A stretch of DNA of 64,000 nucleotides, taken from Triplophysa rosa (Eukaryota; Chordata; Actinopteri; Cypriniformes; Nemacheilidae). The stretch's first letter is position 1. Every line of letters begins with the position of its first letter. This document shows positions 48,251-62,043 of the stretch, one piece after another. Both the position numbers and the translations under genes were made by a program. A model generated the notes under the pieces. The model was not told where the DNA came from and did no database searches. It was given only the letters and a program-made list of their open reading frames with translations. The stretch is from contig NC_079906.1 in the NCBI RefSeq assembly GCF_024868665.1, positions 16,363,481 through 16,427,480 on the forward strand, read 5' to 3'.

Positions 48251-51200
48251 GTCTAGAAATAACAACTTTAGTTGTAATGCGAGTGTGAACAGCCTCCAGG
48301 CGCTTGGTCTGCAGACGAAAACAAAGCGGATAGATTGGTTTAAATACACTTGTTGTTATTGTTTTCCGCGCGGCATTGTTTCTTACGGGCTTTAGGATTT
48401 TGTTGTTTTTGAATGGCAGCAGGGGGGAGAGGGTCTCTGTTTGGGATGATAACACGTTCAGCATCCAGCAGATGATGCACCCCTTTATTGCTTGTTTACA
48501 TGGTTTGAAAAGGCCTTATATGTTCCACAACTTAGTTTTTCAATTAATGTATTTAACGTTTCTTCTCATATCGCCTTTTTAGTGTTTCAGTCTTGAGTAT
48601 TAAATATATGACCTATTTTAAAGGTCATAAAGGATAAAATTTCATACAACCACAAATTAACTTTCACATAGTCTGATGCATCACGTATGGCAAAACTGCA
48701 AGAACTCCCCAACATTTTTTTAAGAATGAGAATGAAAAAGTATATTTTTCCTCTTATATCGCCCCACCCTCTTCAATCTGCCTGTGCCGCCGAGCAGCCT
48801 TTAAAAGCCGCTTTGGAAAACATTTCTTCCAGTACAAAGGGACTGCACAGTGCATAGACTGTGGACTCAGCAGGGTCCAGGCAGCGAGCGCGCAGACCTC
48901 CTACCATTGTTTTTGAGTGTGGACTGCATGACTCATCCAGTATTTATCTGAACGCACTGTACAGGAAACGGCCGGGAAATAGACAGACTGATCCACTTCA
49001 TTCCAGGGACAGTTACTTTTTTAGGCCCATAAAAATGCAGATGTTGTCTGGCTATGTCGCAGTGGTGAAAGGATTTAATAGAAAGTCTAATGACATTGAA
49101 AGAAAAACAGAACTTTCATAACAAACAAAAATGTTGTTACAATTAATAGTTCCTTTTTAAAGTAAAGAAACTTTGTAACCAAGTAGTCTAAGATGCAGAA
49201 ATTCTTCTTTGTATCTAAGAGAGCTGGATACACTTGATGGACGTATACAGCATTAGCTTTTCTTAAAGTCTTGGCCGATATACGCATTATTCAGTCTTGT
49301 TGATCATAGTTGTGGTAAAGTCTGCTGACTTTCTCAATAAACCAAAGATGATTTTTTAAACATTAGGCTATATAAGGACAGACCCACAAAATATTGTTAA
49401 AAATATGTAAAAATATGTCAAAGTTCATTCGGGTTTAAAAATGAACAAAAAGCATAGACTATTGAGCAACTTCAAAATCAGTGTTCACCTTACTCTGATT
49501 CCAAACAGTAAGATTACAATATTGATTCATAAATTAAGCTCTTGGTCGGATTTTGCAGTAAATGTCTGTTTGACGTCATTTGACTTCAACATAATATGTC
49601 AAGTAACCTGCAATTTCATGTTTTAAACAGAGATTGGGATAGAGAAACAAAAGTTGAGGAGTGCAGCTTTAAAAATTATGATTTTTTAATTAAATTACCA
49701 GTGTGCATCTCGAGACAAAACAATCACACTGATGTATTTTAAGATATGTCAATGCAAGTTGTTTTCGATCAAGACACCTCTAACATTTGAATTAGTCTGG
49801 GATAGGCTTAAGCCCTGTCCGGTAAACCGGCCCAAAATGTGTTGTTTTCATAAAATGTGTACTTCATAAGAAGTCTTGCAGTTCTTTGCACTGTAGAGAA
49901 AGAGTTTGGGATATGAGAGACTATGCAGGCACACATATATCACACAATGATACACAACTCTACTTTATTGATATTGACTGCGGAAGGCAGAATATATTGA
50001 TGTGGCCGTTCGTCACTCTCCGACAGTTTAATGTGAATGTTAGACTGTGCGGAGGCTGAAAGGCTGAAACTCAATGCTGGTCATCTCATTGTACTGTTTG
50101 TATTTGCGCGAGTGAGTTTGTGCGATAGAGAGTGCACATGTTTGTGTATGAATATACAGTATGTTTACAGATTTTGGTTCCTAAAGTCTTAGGCTAGATG
50201 GTGAATTCCTTGACTAAGAATCTGTAAAAGCTCTTAGCCTCATTTTTTGAAAACCTCATGCCAGCTCTGATCTCATCTTTTCTTCCTCTCTCCTCTCTTT
50301 CATGGCCTCTTTTCTCTAAATTAGTGCTTAGTTTTGATCATAAAATTTAAAGGTGCACTCAGTTTTTTTATTTGCACTAAGTAATACTAATATAGCAGTC
50401 GTCATGGACAAACTCCTAGTGGTGTGAAAGTTTTTTTAAGGTCTAAACGTTATGAGGTTAATGAGATGAGACATGGCAGCTAACATGTGGTGACATACTC
50501 TGTGTAAAAACAGTTTGAGTCTACAATATTTTAAACTGATTTGTCAGTACTCTCCAAGTCTCCATTTCTTTGTGTGAAACTTGGTCGACTAAATGACTAA
50601 ATGCGCATTTAAAGCCGCAACTGAGATATGTTGCTTGCTGTTTTTCAGTGGTGTAACATTAATTATGTCCCCCCTTTTCACAGAGCTCTGTGCAGGACTG
50701 GGGGGAGGAGGTCGAGGAAGGGGCCATATACAACGTGACGCTGAAGAGGGTCCAAATCCAGCAGGCGGCAAACAAAGGCGCAAGATGGCTGGGGGTGAGG
50801 AGGCCTTTGATCTGAATGCACTTCCACATTTATTTAAAGAAACACTTTGGTTGCTCATGCTGGGGCAGTCAGACAGTCGGGCATATTAGAGGTGACCCTG
50901 TACAGATTTTTATGGTCTAGGGAAGTATTTCCGTTGTAGATTTATAGTGTTCATGGATTTATTCGAACATTTAATGAAAAAAACATGATATAAATTTGTT
51001 TATTTGGTAAAAGTACAGCTCTGTTAAAGGGATAGTTCACCCAGAAATGAAAATTCTGTCATCACTTATTCACCCTCATGTCATTTAAAACATGCATGTA
51101 ACTCTTCTGTGGAATGTTTTGTCTCCATACGGTGAAAGTCGTTGGGGTCCCAGTGTTGTTGGGGCACTGACGTTCTTCGAAATATCTTTGTGTTCTGCAG

Positions 51201-54200
51201 AATAAAGAAAGTCATGCATGTTTAGAATGGAATGAGGTTAGAATTTTTATTTTTGGGTAAACTATCCCTTTAATGTTATCACTACTTTATCATGTTTTCT
51301 ATGACAGCAAAACATTGAACTTCGTCGGTTGCAAACATTTTCCAAAACTTGTTACATAAGATTCAAGGTTATGCTCATGAAGGCACGCTGTTTTGACTGT
51401 TCCAATTTGCTGCTGTAAATACTGTTGCTTTAACCTTTTAAAGGAGTCATATGACACGGCTAAATCGAATATTATAATTTGTTTTAGATGTAATGCAATG
51501 TGTATACACGATTTAGGGTTCAAAAACGCTGCCTCTCTGAAAAGCGAGGTGTGCTATGATTGGCCAGTTAACCAGTGTGTAGTGATTCGTTGAATACTGC
51601 AAGCTTGTGACGGAAATGTAACGCCTCTTACCATATTTGGAACATCAGGTTCCAAAGCAATTGTACTGACAGTACTGACTTGCGTATACATTTGGTCTTA
51701 GTCATCTCATACCACGAACTGACGTAGATTTGTGGGGGTGTGGTTACACGAGGCGTTTCAAGCAGGTCTGGGTGAGCATTCGCTTTTAGATAGAATGCAT
51801 CTTTTGTTCCGACACTTTAATTTTTGCAATTTTACGTGTCTAATACATGCATGGGCAACTTATAACACACCAAATACACAGAAAAACACGTGTTCGCGCC
51901 ATATGACCCCTTTAATAACTTTTTCTATATTGTCAACACCCTTCTGAATCAACATCAGAAAACAATACCCCCATGAGCTGATATTATTTCCATACTGAAG
52001 CATAACAATCCGGCTGTTAGTTTATTGTTACACAAACAGGCTGTTTCTGCAATGAATGGCTGTGAAGTAAAAACACATTTTTTATTTAATTATTTTAGAA
52101 ATGTGACTGGTTGAGATAATGCTCATTTAAAAAACGTGAAACACAGAAACTGAACATTGCAATTTAAAGAAAGCACATGTCTTCCAACATCATCTAGAAC
52201 CCCGGTCACAGTGTTTATTGCATGACCTAGTTTTGTCTACCACATCTCAATCTCTTTACATGTGGTTCTAAAAGATTTTTTGAGCTTGTTTTTTGCTCTA
52301 CCACCGATGCACCCATCCACCTTCTGTGTCCAATGTTTCTGCACAACTGTTGTACTTTTTGCACCTAATGAAGCATTATTAAAAAGTCTGCTGACTTCCC
52401 AGCATGTTTGGGAGAGGGAGGAGGAGGGCTTCTCTGATTAAAAGCAGATTGTAGGGTTTCCTGTTGTAGCGTGCTAGCCGTACCAAGGTCTCATTCTTTT
52501 CCTTTCCCTGTTTATTTCAACTTTTCCCCCAATGTTTCTGTGGAAGCTGAATCAACATGCCGATAGTAGGACGCACACTTGAAATGTAAAAGCTAAACTT
52601 CTTTATATAATCTCTGTTTTTGGCTTGTTGTCCTCTATCAGGCGGAAGGCGACCGGTTGCCCCCGGGTCACACAGTGAGTCAGTTGGAGACATGTAAGAT
52701 TAGGAGTATCCGGGCAGGGACGCTGGAACGCTTGGTGGAAACATTACTCACAGCGTTCGGTGACAATGACCTGACCTACACCAGCATCTTCCTCTCCACG
52801 TACAGGGCCTTTGCAACAACGCAGGGGGTGCTGGAGCTGCTGTTGGGAAGGTGTGTGTTTGTGAGAAATTTATCTGAGATGAAAGTGAAGACTTTTAGCT
52901 TAATTTTTTGCTCTTTATTTGTGTTACTGTACATATTTGAGCTAGAGATTTCAACAAATCTTAAAGAGTATACTGTAACTCTGGTAGCTAAAATCAGAGA
53001 TATGTAGACTTAAATGAATATAGTGGTTGATAGGGTTTGAGTTTTCACTTAAAGGGATAGTTCACCCCAAAATGGAAATTGTTTCATCATTTACTCCCTC
53101 TCGTGTCATTCCCAACCTGTATGACTTTAGTTCTTCAGCAGAACACAAAAGAAAATATTTTGAAAAACGTTGGTGCCCAAACAGCAATGGTCCCTATTGA
53201 CTTCCATTGTACGGACATAAAACTACTGAGACATTTCTCAAAATATCTTCCACAGAAGAAAGTGTTATGTACAGGTTTTGAACAACATGAGGGTGAATAC
53301 ATGATGATAGAATTTTTTGGGGGGGTGAACTATTCCTTTAAGCAACCAGTAAGTGGTCAGTTAGCAACCACCATAGAAGCCATATTGAAATGCATTTAAA
53401 AACTTTTCAACTTTCAAAATTATGTGAGTTCATGCTTAAAACAAGACAAACAACTGTCAATGAGGTACTGTAGGAAAAATCAACTTGAATAAGGTACTTA
53501 ATCAAAAGGTAAAGCTTAATTCAAGATTTTCATATTTAATTATAAAATTAAACTCACTTTTTTATTTTTTTCAGAAAGCCTTTTGCTCCCTAATGTATCT
53601 TGATACATTTTTTACTGTCATTACATACTGTTATTACATTTTTTACGTTATTTTTACTGGAAACAAGACAAAAATCCTTTCTTTTTTGCACTACATTTTG
53701 CACTACTTTTCCATACATTTACTGTACTTCTGAAAATAATAGTTTAGTGGTTGGTTCCTTTAAATATTTGCTGTGGTTTCTGCTCTGTCAGTATGTTTAC
53801 CGGCAGGTCTCCTCTCTCTTTCACAGGTATGGCAATTTTGAGGATTGTGAGGGAGAGAGTAACCAGTGCCGGGCAGGAGAGAGCAGAGGCGCTGTGAGAA
53901 CGTGAGTTTGCTCTATCTACAATGGCTTCCCAACAGAACTTGTGTTTGTTGTTTCATTTCCATGAAAGCTTAAATGATGACCGTTGAAGTTCAGAAGAAA
54001 CGTTAAAAAAGGGAACTAAAAAATGTTTGGTTTCTACATAAATCGCAACATTGCAAAACTAGGGATTCTCTCACTGGCAGTATCAGTATCATTCTTTTGA
54101 GTTAGTTTGGCATCATGGTAGTGTATTTTACTTTTTTCAATTATGGTTTTATTTTTGTTTTAGTAATCTTACATGTTTCATTTAGTTTTCATTAATGCTA

Positions 54201-57200
54201 ACATTGCTCACTAGCATACTGTATGTCCTGTTTTTCACTAGTTTGTGTGTTGTTCCCCTTTTTTCTCAGTGCTTTAGCGTCTATCCTCAGAGCTTGGTTG
54301 GATCAGTGTCCAGAGGACTTCCAGGAACCTCCGTCATATCCAAGCCTGCACCGTGTGCTGGGTTTCCTGCAGAAGGCCATGCCGGGCTCAGAGCCAATGC
54401 GCCGGGCTCAGAGTCTGCTAGAGCAATTACAAGTTCAGGCCAGCCTGGAGAATGAATCGGATGGTAGGTCTTCTTCGGTCACTGTGAATTTACTTCATCT
54501 GTGTCTCTATTTCTGTTCATGTTTGTCTTCCTGTGCTTACAAAAACATCTGATGTTGGATTGTTACAGGAGGCTTCCTCGGCAACAATCCTTTCTGCCTG
54601 GGGGAAGAGGAGGAAGTGGAGATTGAAGTGCAGGAGGACTTTTTGTCCTTCGAGGTCGACCTCGTAGCAGAGCAGCTGACCTACATGGATGCGGTAAGCG
54701 AGGGCGCAAATCTAAATAGATAGATTTACCAAAAAATGTGCATTTTCCATCAAATTTAATATGCATGCATAATATTTTAAAGAATTGGCAAAATGCTGTT
54801 AAAAATAGTCATATTCAACTTACCAACAGTGTTTAATGTCAATCAAGCAGAAATAATAATCATAATAGTAAGCAGTAGCTTTAGTTAGTTTGTTGGTTCA
54901 AGCCTACTCGTCTTTACACCTCAACAATGTGTCCTTCCTTTCACAGCTGTTATTTAAGAAGATGGTTCCTCATCACTGTTTGGGTTCTGTCTGGTCTCAG
55001 CGTGATAAGAAGGATGGTAAACATTGCGCGCCCACCATTCGTGCCACCATCACTCAGTTTAATGCGGTGACAGCGTGCGTGGTCAGCACTATACTCCGGC
55101 AACGGCAGATACGGCCACACCTGCGTGCCCGCATCATCCAGCGCTGGATCGACATTGCACAGGTGCTTAATGCACACACCCGCAGTTGCATGGACACGTT
55201 ATCTTGAGGCTCATAGAACTAGGTCAATTTGCATTTTTTTGTGCTTTGTAAGTATCTAAAAATATTTGGGCTTTTGTGGCACAGATCAAATCTGATATCA
55301 GTCTAAAAAGGATTTTAGATTCACTTTAAGCATTTCAGCAACTGCTTTGTGAGTCTGTTGTAGTCTGGAACTAGATCAACCAAACTAGACAAAATGATGC
55401 CAATGAAACTTAATCCAGATTTCCAAATCATTTCTGATAGATAAAACATGCTAAAACGCTTTTATGTGCTCAGGAGTGTCGCATTCGTAAGAACTTCTCG
55501 TCTCTGAGAGCCATTGTGTCAGCTCTTCAGTCTAATCCTATATACAGACTGAAGAGAACGTGGGCGTGTGTTTCCAAGTAAGTTCTGTCAATCGACTATA
55601 CATTTTTATTCTTATGTACAGTATATTAGATATATTAATGCTGTAAATACTATTTCTTATGACTGCTTGTTAGAGACAGCATGCAGATGTTTGAGGAGCT
55701 GTCCGATATTTTCTCTGATCACAATAATTATCTTACCAGCCGAGAGCTGCTGATGAGGGTGAGCCGGCAAACATACACGCACCCACTTCTCCTTCTTAGC
55801 TTTAGTTATTAAGCTTTGTTTAGGCACTAGTAACTGAAATGATATCTGTCTCATCTTTTCAGGAGGGCACTTCAAAATTCGCCAGTTTAGACAGCTGCGC
55901 CAAAGACCATCAGAAACGGTCACAGAAGAGACTACAGTTACAGAAAGAAATGGTTTGTTAGCTAAAACTACTATCCATATGTATTCATATTGTCAACATT
56001 CTTAATAATTACATATTTTTATTAACACCTGCTTTAAGTGAAAAAAAAAACAGTCATGAATTAACTTTTTGTGTACAGGGTGCCATGCAAGGGACGATCC
56101 CATACCTGGGTACTTTTCTCACAGATCTGACGATGCTTGATACAGCACTGCCTGACCAAGTGGAGGTAAGTCGGCTGTATTCTCCATTTTCATTGCCAAA
56201 GAAATGTCGAGAGAAACGCCGAAGCGAATTATCTCTTGTGGTATTAACTTAGCACTGCCAGGGTGCTGAGGTATTTGTTTCCAAGGTTTATTATGTGACC
56301 TTCCTGTGGATTGTTTCGCAAGAACTTGGAAGACTTTTCATAACAAAATCAAGGAAGATTTGTGCTAAAGTGTCTTTCTGTGTTTTATAGGGAGGACTGA
56401 TTAATTTCGAGAAGCGACGCAGAGTGAGTTTCCTCACTATTTGTTATTTATTTGAATCACTTTTTTTGTGTCAGTCCTTGTCTACTTTTTAAACCAAATC
56501 ATACAGATGAATCACACTGCAATTCATAATATGAAAAATATGATTTGTCACTAAAATAGTTTAATAAAAAAGATTGGGGACTTTATTTCGCCTCTTGCTC
56601 TGTAGCTATTTAGAGCCATGTGAGTCATGAATACAATCTCTTTCTTGATCTCTCAGGAGTTTGAGGTGATCGCTCAGATTAAGCTTCTGCAGTCAGCGTG
56701 TAACAGTTACTGTCTGACCCCTGACCCCTCATTTTTACGCTGGTTTAAAGGACAACCTCTGCTCACCGAGGAGGAGAGGTAAACACATTCTTTCAATGTA
56801 TACGTTTTATGTTTATATTATTTCTCATATTGATATCAGTTTTGGTCTCAATATTAATGTCTTGCAGCTATGCTCTGTCCTGTGAGATTGAAGGCTTAGG
56901 AGACAACAGCCCAACGTCACCAAAACCACGCAAGAGTATGGTGAAGAGACTGAGCTTGTGAGTCACCCAAAAACCACATAAAAACCCAATAAAATACAAA
57001 AGCTATAGGAAATAATGTCAATGAAGGTTTATTTTTTACTCTGTCTTTGTCCTACATTAGACTCTTTTTAGGGACCGACGCCTCAAACTCTCACATGAGA
57101 GAAAGTCCTCGGTCGCCCCCTACAGGCAGCTCAGGGGAGAGCATGGACTCAGTCAGTGTGTCTTCCAACGACTCCAGCCCTTCAGAGGGCGAGGGCATGA

Positions 57201-58465
57201 CACCTACACACTCTATAGATACTCATCTGAAGAAGGTACTAACATCTTCCATAATGCCAAAAATCTCATAACATTTAAATATACTTCAACATAATATTTC
57301 ATCGCTATATCTGTATGTTTACCGTAGCTATCCGAGTCTTCCTCCTGTACCTCATTGCACTCCATGGACACCTCGTCTTCCTCAGCCAGTGCTTCCATAT
57401 CTCTGGCCTCCCCGACACTGCCCGGGCCTCCCTGCACCCACCGGCGTTCGGTCTCTCTGACGCCCATGACTCCAACCTCGCCCAGTTTCTCACCCGCCTA
57501 CAACACACAAGCTCAGGACGCTTGCATCATCAGAGTGAGCCTGGAGCAGGGCAACGGAAACCTCTACAAGAGCATCTTGGTTAGTGGGGAATTTTTAAAT
57601 CATTAATGTACGTTTAGCAGTGCTTCCAGTAATTCAGTGCTTCCAAACTGTTTACCACGGTCCCCCCGTGGCCGCATGGGGTAAATAAAAATGTTCAATT
57701 AGATTTGTGAACTAACTTTTTTAACTATAAACAGTATGCAGTGTAGATTTAAAATATATTTCTCAAAATGTGTACGTCATCTTACCTTCAGTGAAATATG
57801 ATTTGCAAATGTTATAGTGGTGCACATAATTCACATAAATCCTTACAAACTGGTAGTAAATGTTCATAATTTAATGCAGTGATAGAATGTACTTTCTAGC
57901 TATCTTATAGTAAATTCACAAAGGAAAACGATATTAAGCAGCTTTTTAAATCTCAAATAAGTCTCCAATCACAATGGGCAGCTCTAAATATTTGTCTAAA
58001 TTTTGCTTTTCTGTGCAGCTGACAAGTCAGGACAAAACTCCGGCAGTGATCTGTCGAGCCATGGCCAAACACAACCTGGAAGGCAAGCAAGCTGCAGACT
58101 ATGAGCTTGTGCAGGTCATCTCTGATGAAAGAGGTATTATATATCTTTCCATTCTACTTTAAAAATACAAAAATAATAGAGATTGATGAATTAAGGACTG
58201 AAATATATTTTCTGTCTGTGTTGTTGTTGTTGTGGTAATGCAGACTTCACATTCACAATCCTTTTTTCTGTGTTTAGAATTGGTTATCCCTGACAACGCC
58301 AACGTGTTTTACGCCATGAGCACCTCTGCGAACTTTGACTTCTTGTTGCGTCTGCGTGGGTCTGAAGGGAGGACGGTACAGCTGCGCAGTCATTGCAGCT
58401 CCACTCTACCGCGCACGCAGCAGCGCTCCAGTTTGTCTCTTAGACTTAGCAAGGTCACGCTGTGA
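47944..58465 (+). CDS. rgl1: Ral guanine nucleotide dissociation stimulator-like 1
   Basis: RGL1 is a Ras effector that activates Ral GTPases. Exons: 47944-47970, 50684-50794, 52642-52850, 53827-53901, 54270-54463, 54569-54693, 54947-55162, 55474-55577, 55674-55758, 55863-55952, 56079-56165, 56391-56423, 56657-56778, 56868-56957, 57061-57235, 57328-57579, 58019-58133, 58278-58465; 765 codons plus stop (human 768). The short first exon encodes MRFAWKAKM, like human MKLLWQAKM. Exon 2 gives [19 protein letters not shown]. Residues about 55-205 are the RasGEF N-terminal (REM) domain; about 236-495 the CDC25 catalytic domain, with [26 protein letters not shown] and [18 protein letters not shown] Ser-rich linker follows. 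The Ras-association domain spans about 644-731 ([20 protein letters not shown] to [10 protein letters not shown]). An in-frame upstream ATG at 47926 would add six residues. No lesion was seen. Confidence 0.95.
51028..51269. mobile_element. Short inverted-repeat element, family 1, TTAA-flanked
   Basis: The element begins agggatagttcacccagaaa and ends with ttttgggtaaactatccct. TTAA flanks it at 51024-51027 and 51270-51273. It lies in rgl1 intron 2. Confidence 0.85.
51442..51911. mobile_element. TTAA-flanked inverted-repeat element, family 2, copy 2
   Basis: This is an inverted copy of the element at 43293-43856. It begins aggagtcatatgacacggct and ends gttcgcgccatatgacccct, with TTAA at 51438-51441 and 51912-51915. 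It is about 94 bases shorter, having lost the internal stretch between the 'cgctgcctctctg' and 'aaaagcgaggtg' blocks, with smaller gaps elsewhere. It lies in rgl1 intron 2. Confidence 0.85.
53053..53337. mobile_element. Short inverted-repeat element, family 1, TTAA-flanked
   Basis: The element begins agggatagttcaccccaaaa and ends gggggtgaactattcct. TTAA flanks it at 53049-53052 and 53338-53341. Interior arms gaaaatattttgaaaaacgt and ctcaaaatatcttccaca pair with each other. It lies in rgl1 intron 3. Confidence 0.85.
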
Positions 58466-60340
58466 CCTCTGACCTTTGTTGGGACTAGATGGACTACAGA
58501 GGGTGGAGACCTTGAAAATGGGCTTTACAGACTATTGCAAGGGGGGATACTATTGTTGATATACAAAAAAAAAAACATTTCTGATTTTAGGCATACCATG
58601 TTCTTCCATTCTGCCTTTTTGAGTAATACAGTCTGAATACAGCATGTGCCTCCACTTCCCCTGTCTAAAAATTCACAGCCCTTTATTGGAAGAGACATGT
58701 CCCACCCTCCACTTTGCTGGATGTTTTGCACATGTGCAGGAAAGTCTCCTGCTCCTTGTCAGTATTTTGCATTAGAGCACATTATCTCTTCCCAGCCAAG
58801 AGACCTACTCAGTTTCAGCAGAAAGTGAGAGGAAATGAAGGAACTCTGGGAAGGGAATGAAATAACTTACATCAGTATTGAAGATGATCTGCAGGAGCTG
58901 TGATGTCAGTGTTTCCGTGTCCCTTTGTGCACCGTGTGAACAACGTGGACTGCAACCTTAGACTTAAAGTGCTTAGACTGGCTGCTGTCAGTCAAGATTG
59001 TGGCATAGCAAACCATAGAATTTGTTTTATTGGATTCTGTATAGATACATCGACATTGCTAAGGCCAAATTTTAGAAAAGAGGAACTGTTTCCTCTAGGT
59101 ATTATGAATGATGCACATCTGTGATGAACCATAAGGTTTATGAAGTCTGTGGCCTAATACTCAATTTCAGCTGCCTAACTTTTCATGTCTATTCTAAGCA
59201 TTTTATATCTATTCTCATATTGTGAGCTGCGTGACGAATGCAGAAAATGTGTTCTGATTGGTTCCTGCTTGGTTTTATCAAGTCTGTGGAATTGCCTTTA
59301 CTTTGATTGGATCAATGTTGTGTCTTTAATGTGTTATCACACTGATAGGATGGGTTTTGTTTCTGAAACCTGGATTGAGCTGCCTTCCTCTCTCATACAG
59401 TGGCACTTGCTGAGGGGTGGGTGGAGTCAGGAGGTGTGTCTTAAAAGTGTGCTTTGTCCACAGTTGTAGCCTTCCTTCATTCTATATTCAAGCAACACTA
59501 TATTAATTATATATTTTTCTTTCTATTTCCTTTTTATATGTATGTTTTTGTAGGAGCTGAAGAAATATGATTTGTATAAGAAAATGATTTTGGAAGTTTT
59601 AAAAGGCTGGCTATGTAAAACTAAAAGAGAAAATTTTAAAAGCTGTGAAATATGAGCGTGTGATTGTAAAGCGAGTATTACAATAGGTCAGGCATTTTCA
59701 CTATCACGAGCACAATAATTCACGTACAGTTCACCATGTGAAACATTATCCAAAGCCTTTGAGATGTTACTCTTGTGCAACTGATAAATATCACTTAGGC
59801 GGCGGCATGTACAAAAATATGTTTTACACTAAAACTAATTGTTTTACACTCAGGCATTTTTAACACTGATCGGTTTTAGACATTTCAAAATGCTTATGGA
59901 TTTCTTGCCTTAATCTGATTTGATCTTTACATAATGCCATTAGACCATAAAACCGCTTAGTCTGTTGTTTAGTACTTGTTAGTATTCTGAATGTGCTTAT
60001 TTTTTACACATCCTGTGGTCATTAACTTTGACGCTTGTAATTTGTCAACAGACACCACACCACAGACACCAAGTGCCAAATTTGCCCTATTTTTCTTTTT
60101 GTTCTCTCTTGTTTGTTGCATTGAACATACAAGGCTTCAATGACACTATCAGTGTAAAACAACTAAGACTGTAGAGTCTTAAAAGAAGACGGACGGCAGT
60201 GTTTGTTTTGCTAATTTGTCTTGGTTCAGATTTACTCAGCACTTGTGAATTTTCTCAGTTCTTTATTTTGAATATTTCTTCACTACCAAATAATTGTCTA
60301 TATAACGTAAGTGAATAAATTATTATCATTACAATGTTTT
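58466..60340 (+). other. rgl1: rgl1 3' UTR
   Basis: Non-coding sequence follows the stop at 58463-58465. The first canonical AATAAA with a good position is at 60314-60319, which gives a 3' UTR of about 1.9 kb. Open frames inside it have no domain. Confidence 0.55.
60314..60319 (+). promoter_or_regulatory. Candidate rgl1 polyadenylation signal
   Basis: AATAAA in gtgaataaattattatc, followed within about 20 bases by the T-rich stretch gttttgtaatt. Transcript ends are not visible, so this is inferred. Confidence 0.45.
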
Positions 60341-60897
60341 GTAATTGAATATTAATTTTCATTAAATGGAAACTCTGAAATGCAGTATGGTCATTGGCTG
60401 ATATGTGCTTTTTTTACCCATAAAAGTAAGAAGTGATTCATTTATTCATTTGTTAAAACTGTTTTGCAATCTCTTCCTGAGGCCAGTAGTTCACACAGCA
60501 GCTGCTGTCATCTGGGTAAGTTACATTTTTGGTAGTCATTGTCATTTCAAGTGTTAGTCTATGAAGACATAAACACTTGTATTTTGTTAATGTTTACCAA
60601 GTCAACAGCATACATATCTCTTATATCAAGTGATTAGCAACAGAGTTGATGCTGCTTTTTTATCAGTGTGGTCATTTATCTTGTTTAGTTGTTATATGGC
60701 CTCAGATGAACTCAAGAACAATCCAGATTCAGCTAGTCTGTTCAAGATACAAAGTGGGGTTTTACGATGAGAAGAATATAAACTGGATATCAATTTTATC
60801 AACATAACAGAAATAGTTTGTTTAATATATTATATATTTATATAATAGAACATTCTTCTATTTTTTAGACAATTTCGTAGTGGAGGCGGTTTTAGGC

Positions 60898-60906
60898 TTA
60901 TAAATA
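60898..60906 (+). promoter_or_regulatory. Possible TATA box of the perilipin gene
   Basis: ttataaata follows a locally GC-richer ggaggcggttttagg segment, about 300 bases before the splice donor of the presumed 5' untranslated exon. The region has many AT-rich words, so this is only a candidate. Confidence 0.3.
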
Positions 60907-61079
60907 CTGCTTTTTTTATCGAGGGCAGAGATATTTAAGCATCTAACACTGTGGCATCCTTCAGTTCGCAAACAAATTCAACGAGTATTGAAGATATGAA
61001 CAAAAATGAAAGAGGCAACAGCTATTGAGTGTAGTTTCATATTAAGGGATTTCTTATAGAGAGGGATTGGTTTGTTTCA

Positions 61080-61199
61080 AAGAACTCCGCCTAACTGCGC
61101 TTTTATTGCGACAAGTTGACACAGGCTCTGACCAGACTTGCGATCAGAGTCCCACATCAACTCAACGCGGGTCAGCGCAGGACAGCGGATCTATTACAA
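61080..61199 (+). other. Presumed 5' untranslated exon of the perilipin gene
   Basis: A GC-richer stretch (gactctgatcgc-type sequence, ctcaacgcgggtcagcgcag) ends at 61199 directly before a strong GTAAGT donor. The coding exon at 62044 starts one base after an acceptor (ttgtag, 62042), so an upstream untranslated exon is required, and this is the best candidate. The left boundary is arbitrary. Confidence 0.4.
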
Positions 61200-62043
61200 G
61201 TAAGTTCAAATGTAAGAAAAATAATATAGTTAATGAATGCGATGGCACATGTTTTTATTGTTTTAAACGAATCGTTGAGTTAAAGAGTTGCCATTCAATA
61301 GTACAACGTCAAATTTCGTTTCTTCTGAAAGTGGAGCGATTACGGATTGTATCCAAATTTGTCTTGTGATTGTTCCTTGACGCGTAGTCATATAGAAACC
61401 CCGCATTAAAAACTAATAATAACAAATCTGAAAGAAACAAATTAGACATTGGGTGTTACAGTAAGAACTGTATCTATAGTAAGATTGTACTTCTGCTGGG
61501 ATTAGTTGGCTGCCGTTTGGCTCTCGGGTGTCTAGCTAGCTGTCAGACTCCACACGGAATCAATGGCGCAACAATGAGATTTCACAGGAAGTGGGTGAAA
61601 GTTGACGCCCTTTATAGTCTAACCATTTGTCAGGACTAGAATAAAATCTGCCTCGATCCAATGCAATAAGATAATTTAAGAAAAAATTAATTATGAGAAT
61701 ATAAAATGATTTCTCATAACTGTAAAAGGCATTTCTAATCCTGCACTTTGTCTTCGCACATTTAGGCCTATCTGTGATTTTTCTCACCTTTGCACCATGA
61801 TTCATTAAAATCATGACAACTCTTGTTTATCTTGTTATATGTTAAAAGTCCATTTGAAATATATCTTGATTGAACGAGTATGATGTCCTGGCACATTGCA
61901 GGAAGGAATTCTGGGCCCCCTGTACTGTAATTTCAGTGTCTACATGTCAGCAAATAAATTAATAAACATTTAAAAATAATAAATAAACGTTTTTCTTTCT
62001 AAATGTAGTTTTCTCTTTTTAAAACGCAAACATCTCTTGTAGA

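Noticed and set aside
50589..50889. Independent small genes around 50.6-50.9 kb on both strands
   Set aside because: Both frames are shadows of rgl1 exon 2, which is fixed by its splice sites and RGL1 protein match.
57213..57508. Overlapping minus-strand frames in rgl1
   Set aside because: They are shadows of the GC-rich, Ser/Pro-coding exon 57328-57579.
58900..59469. Small open frames downstream of rgl1
   Set aside because: They lie in the 3' UTR, have no domain and no splice support.
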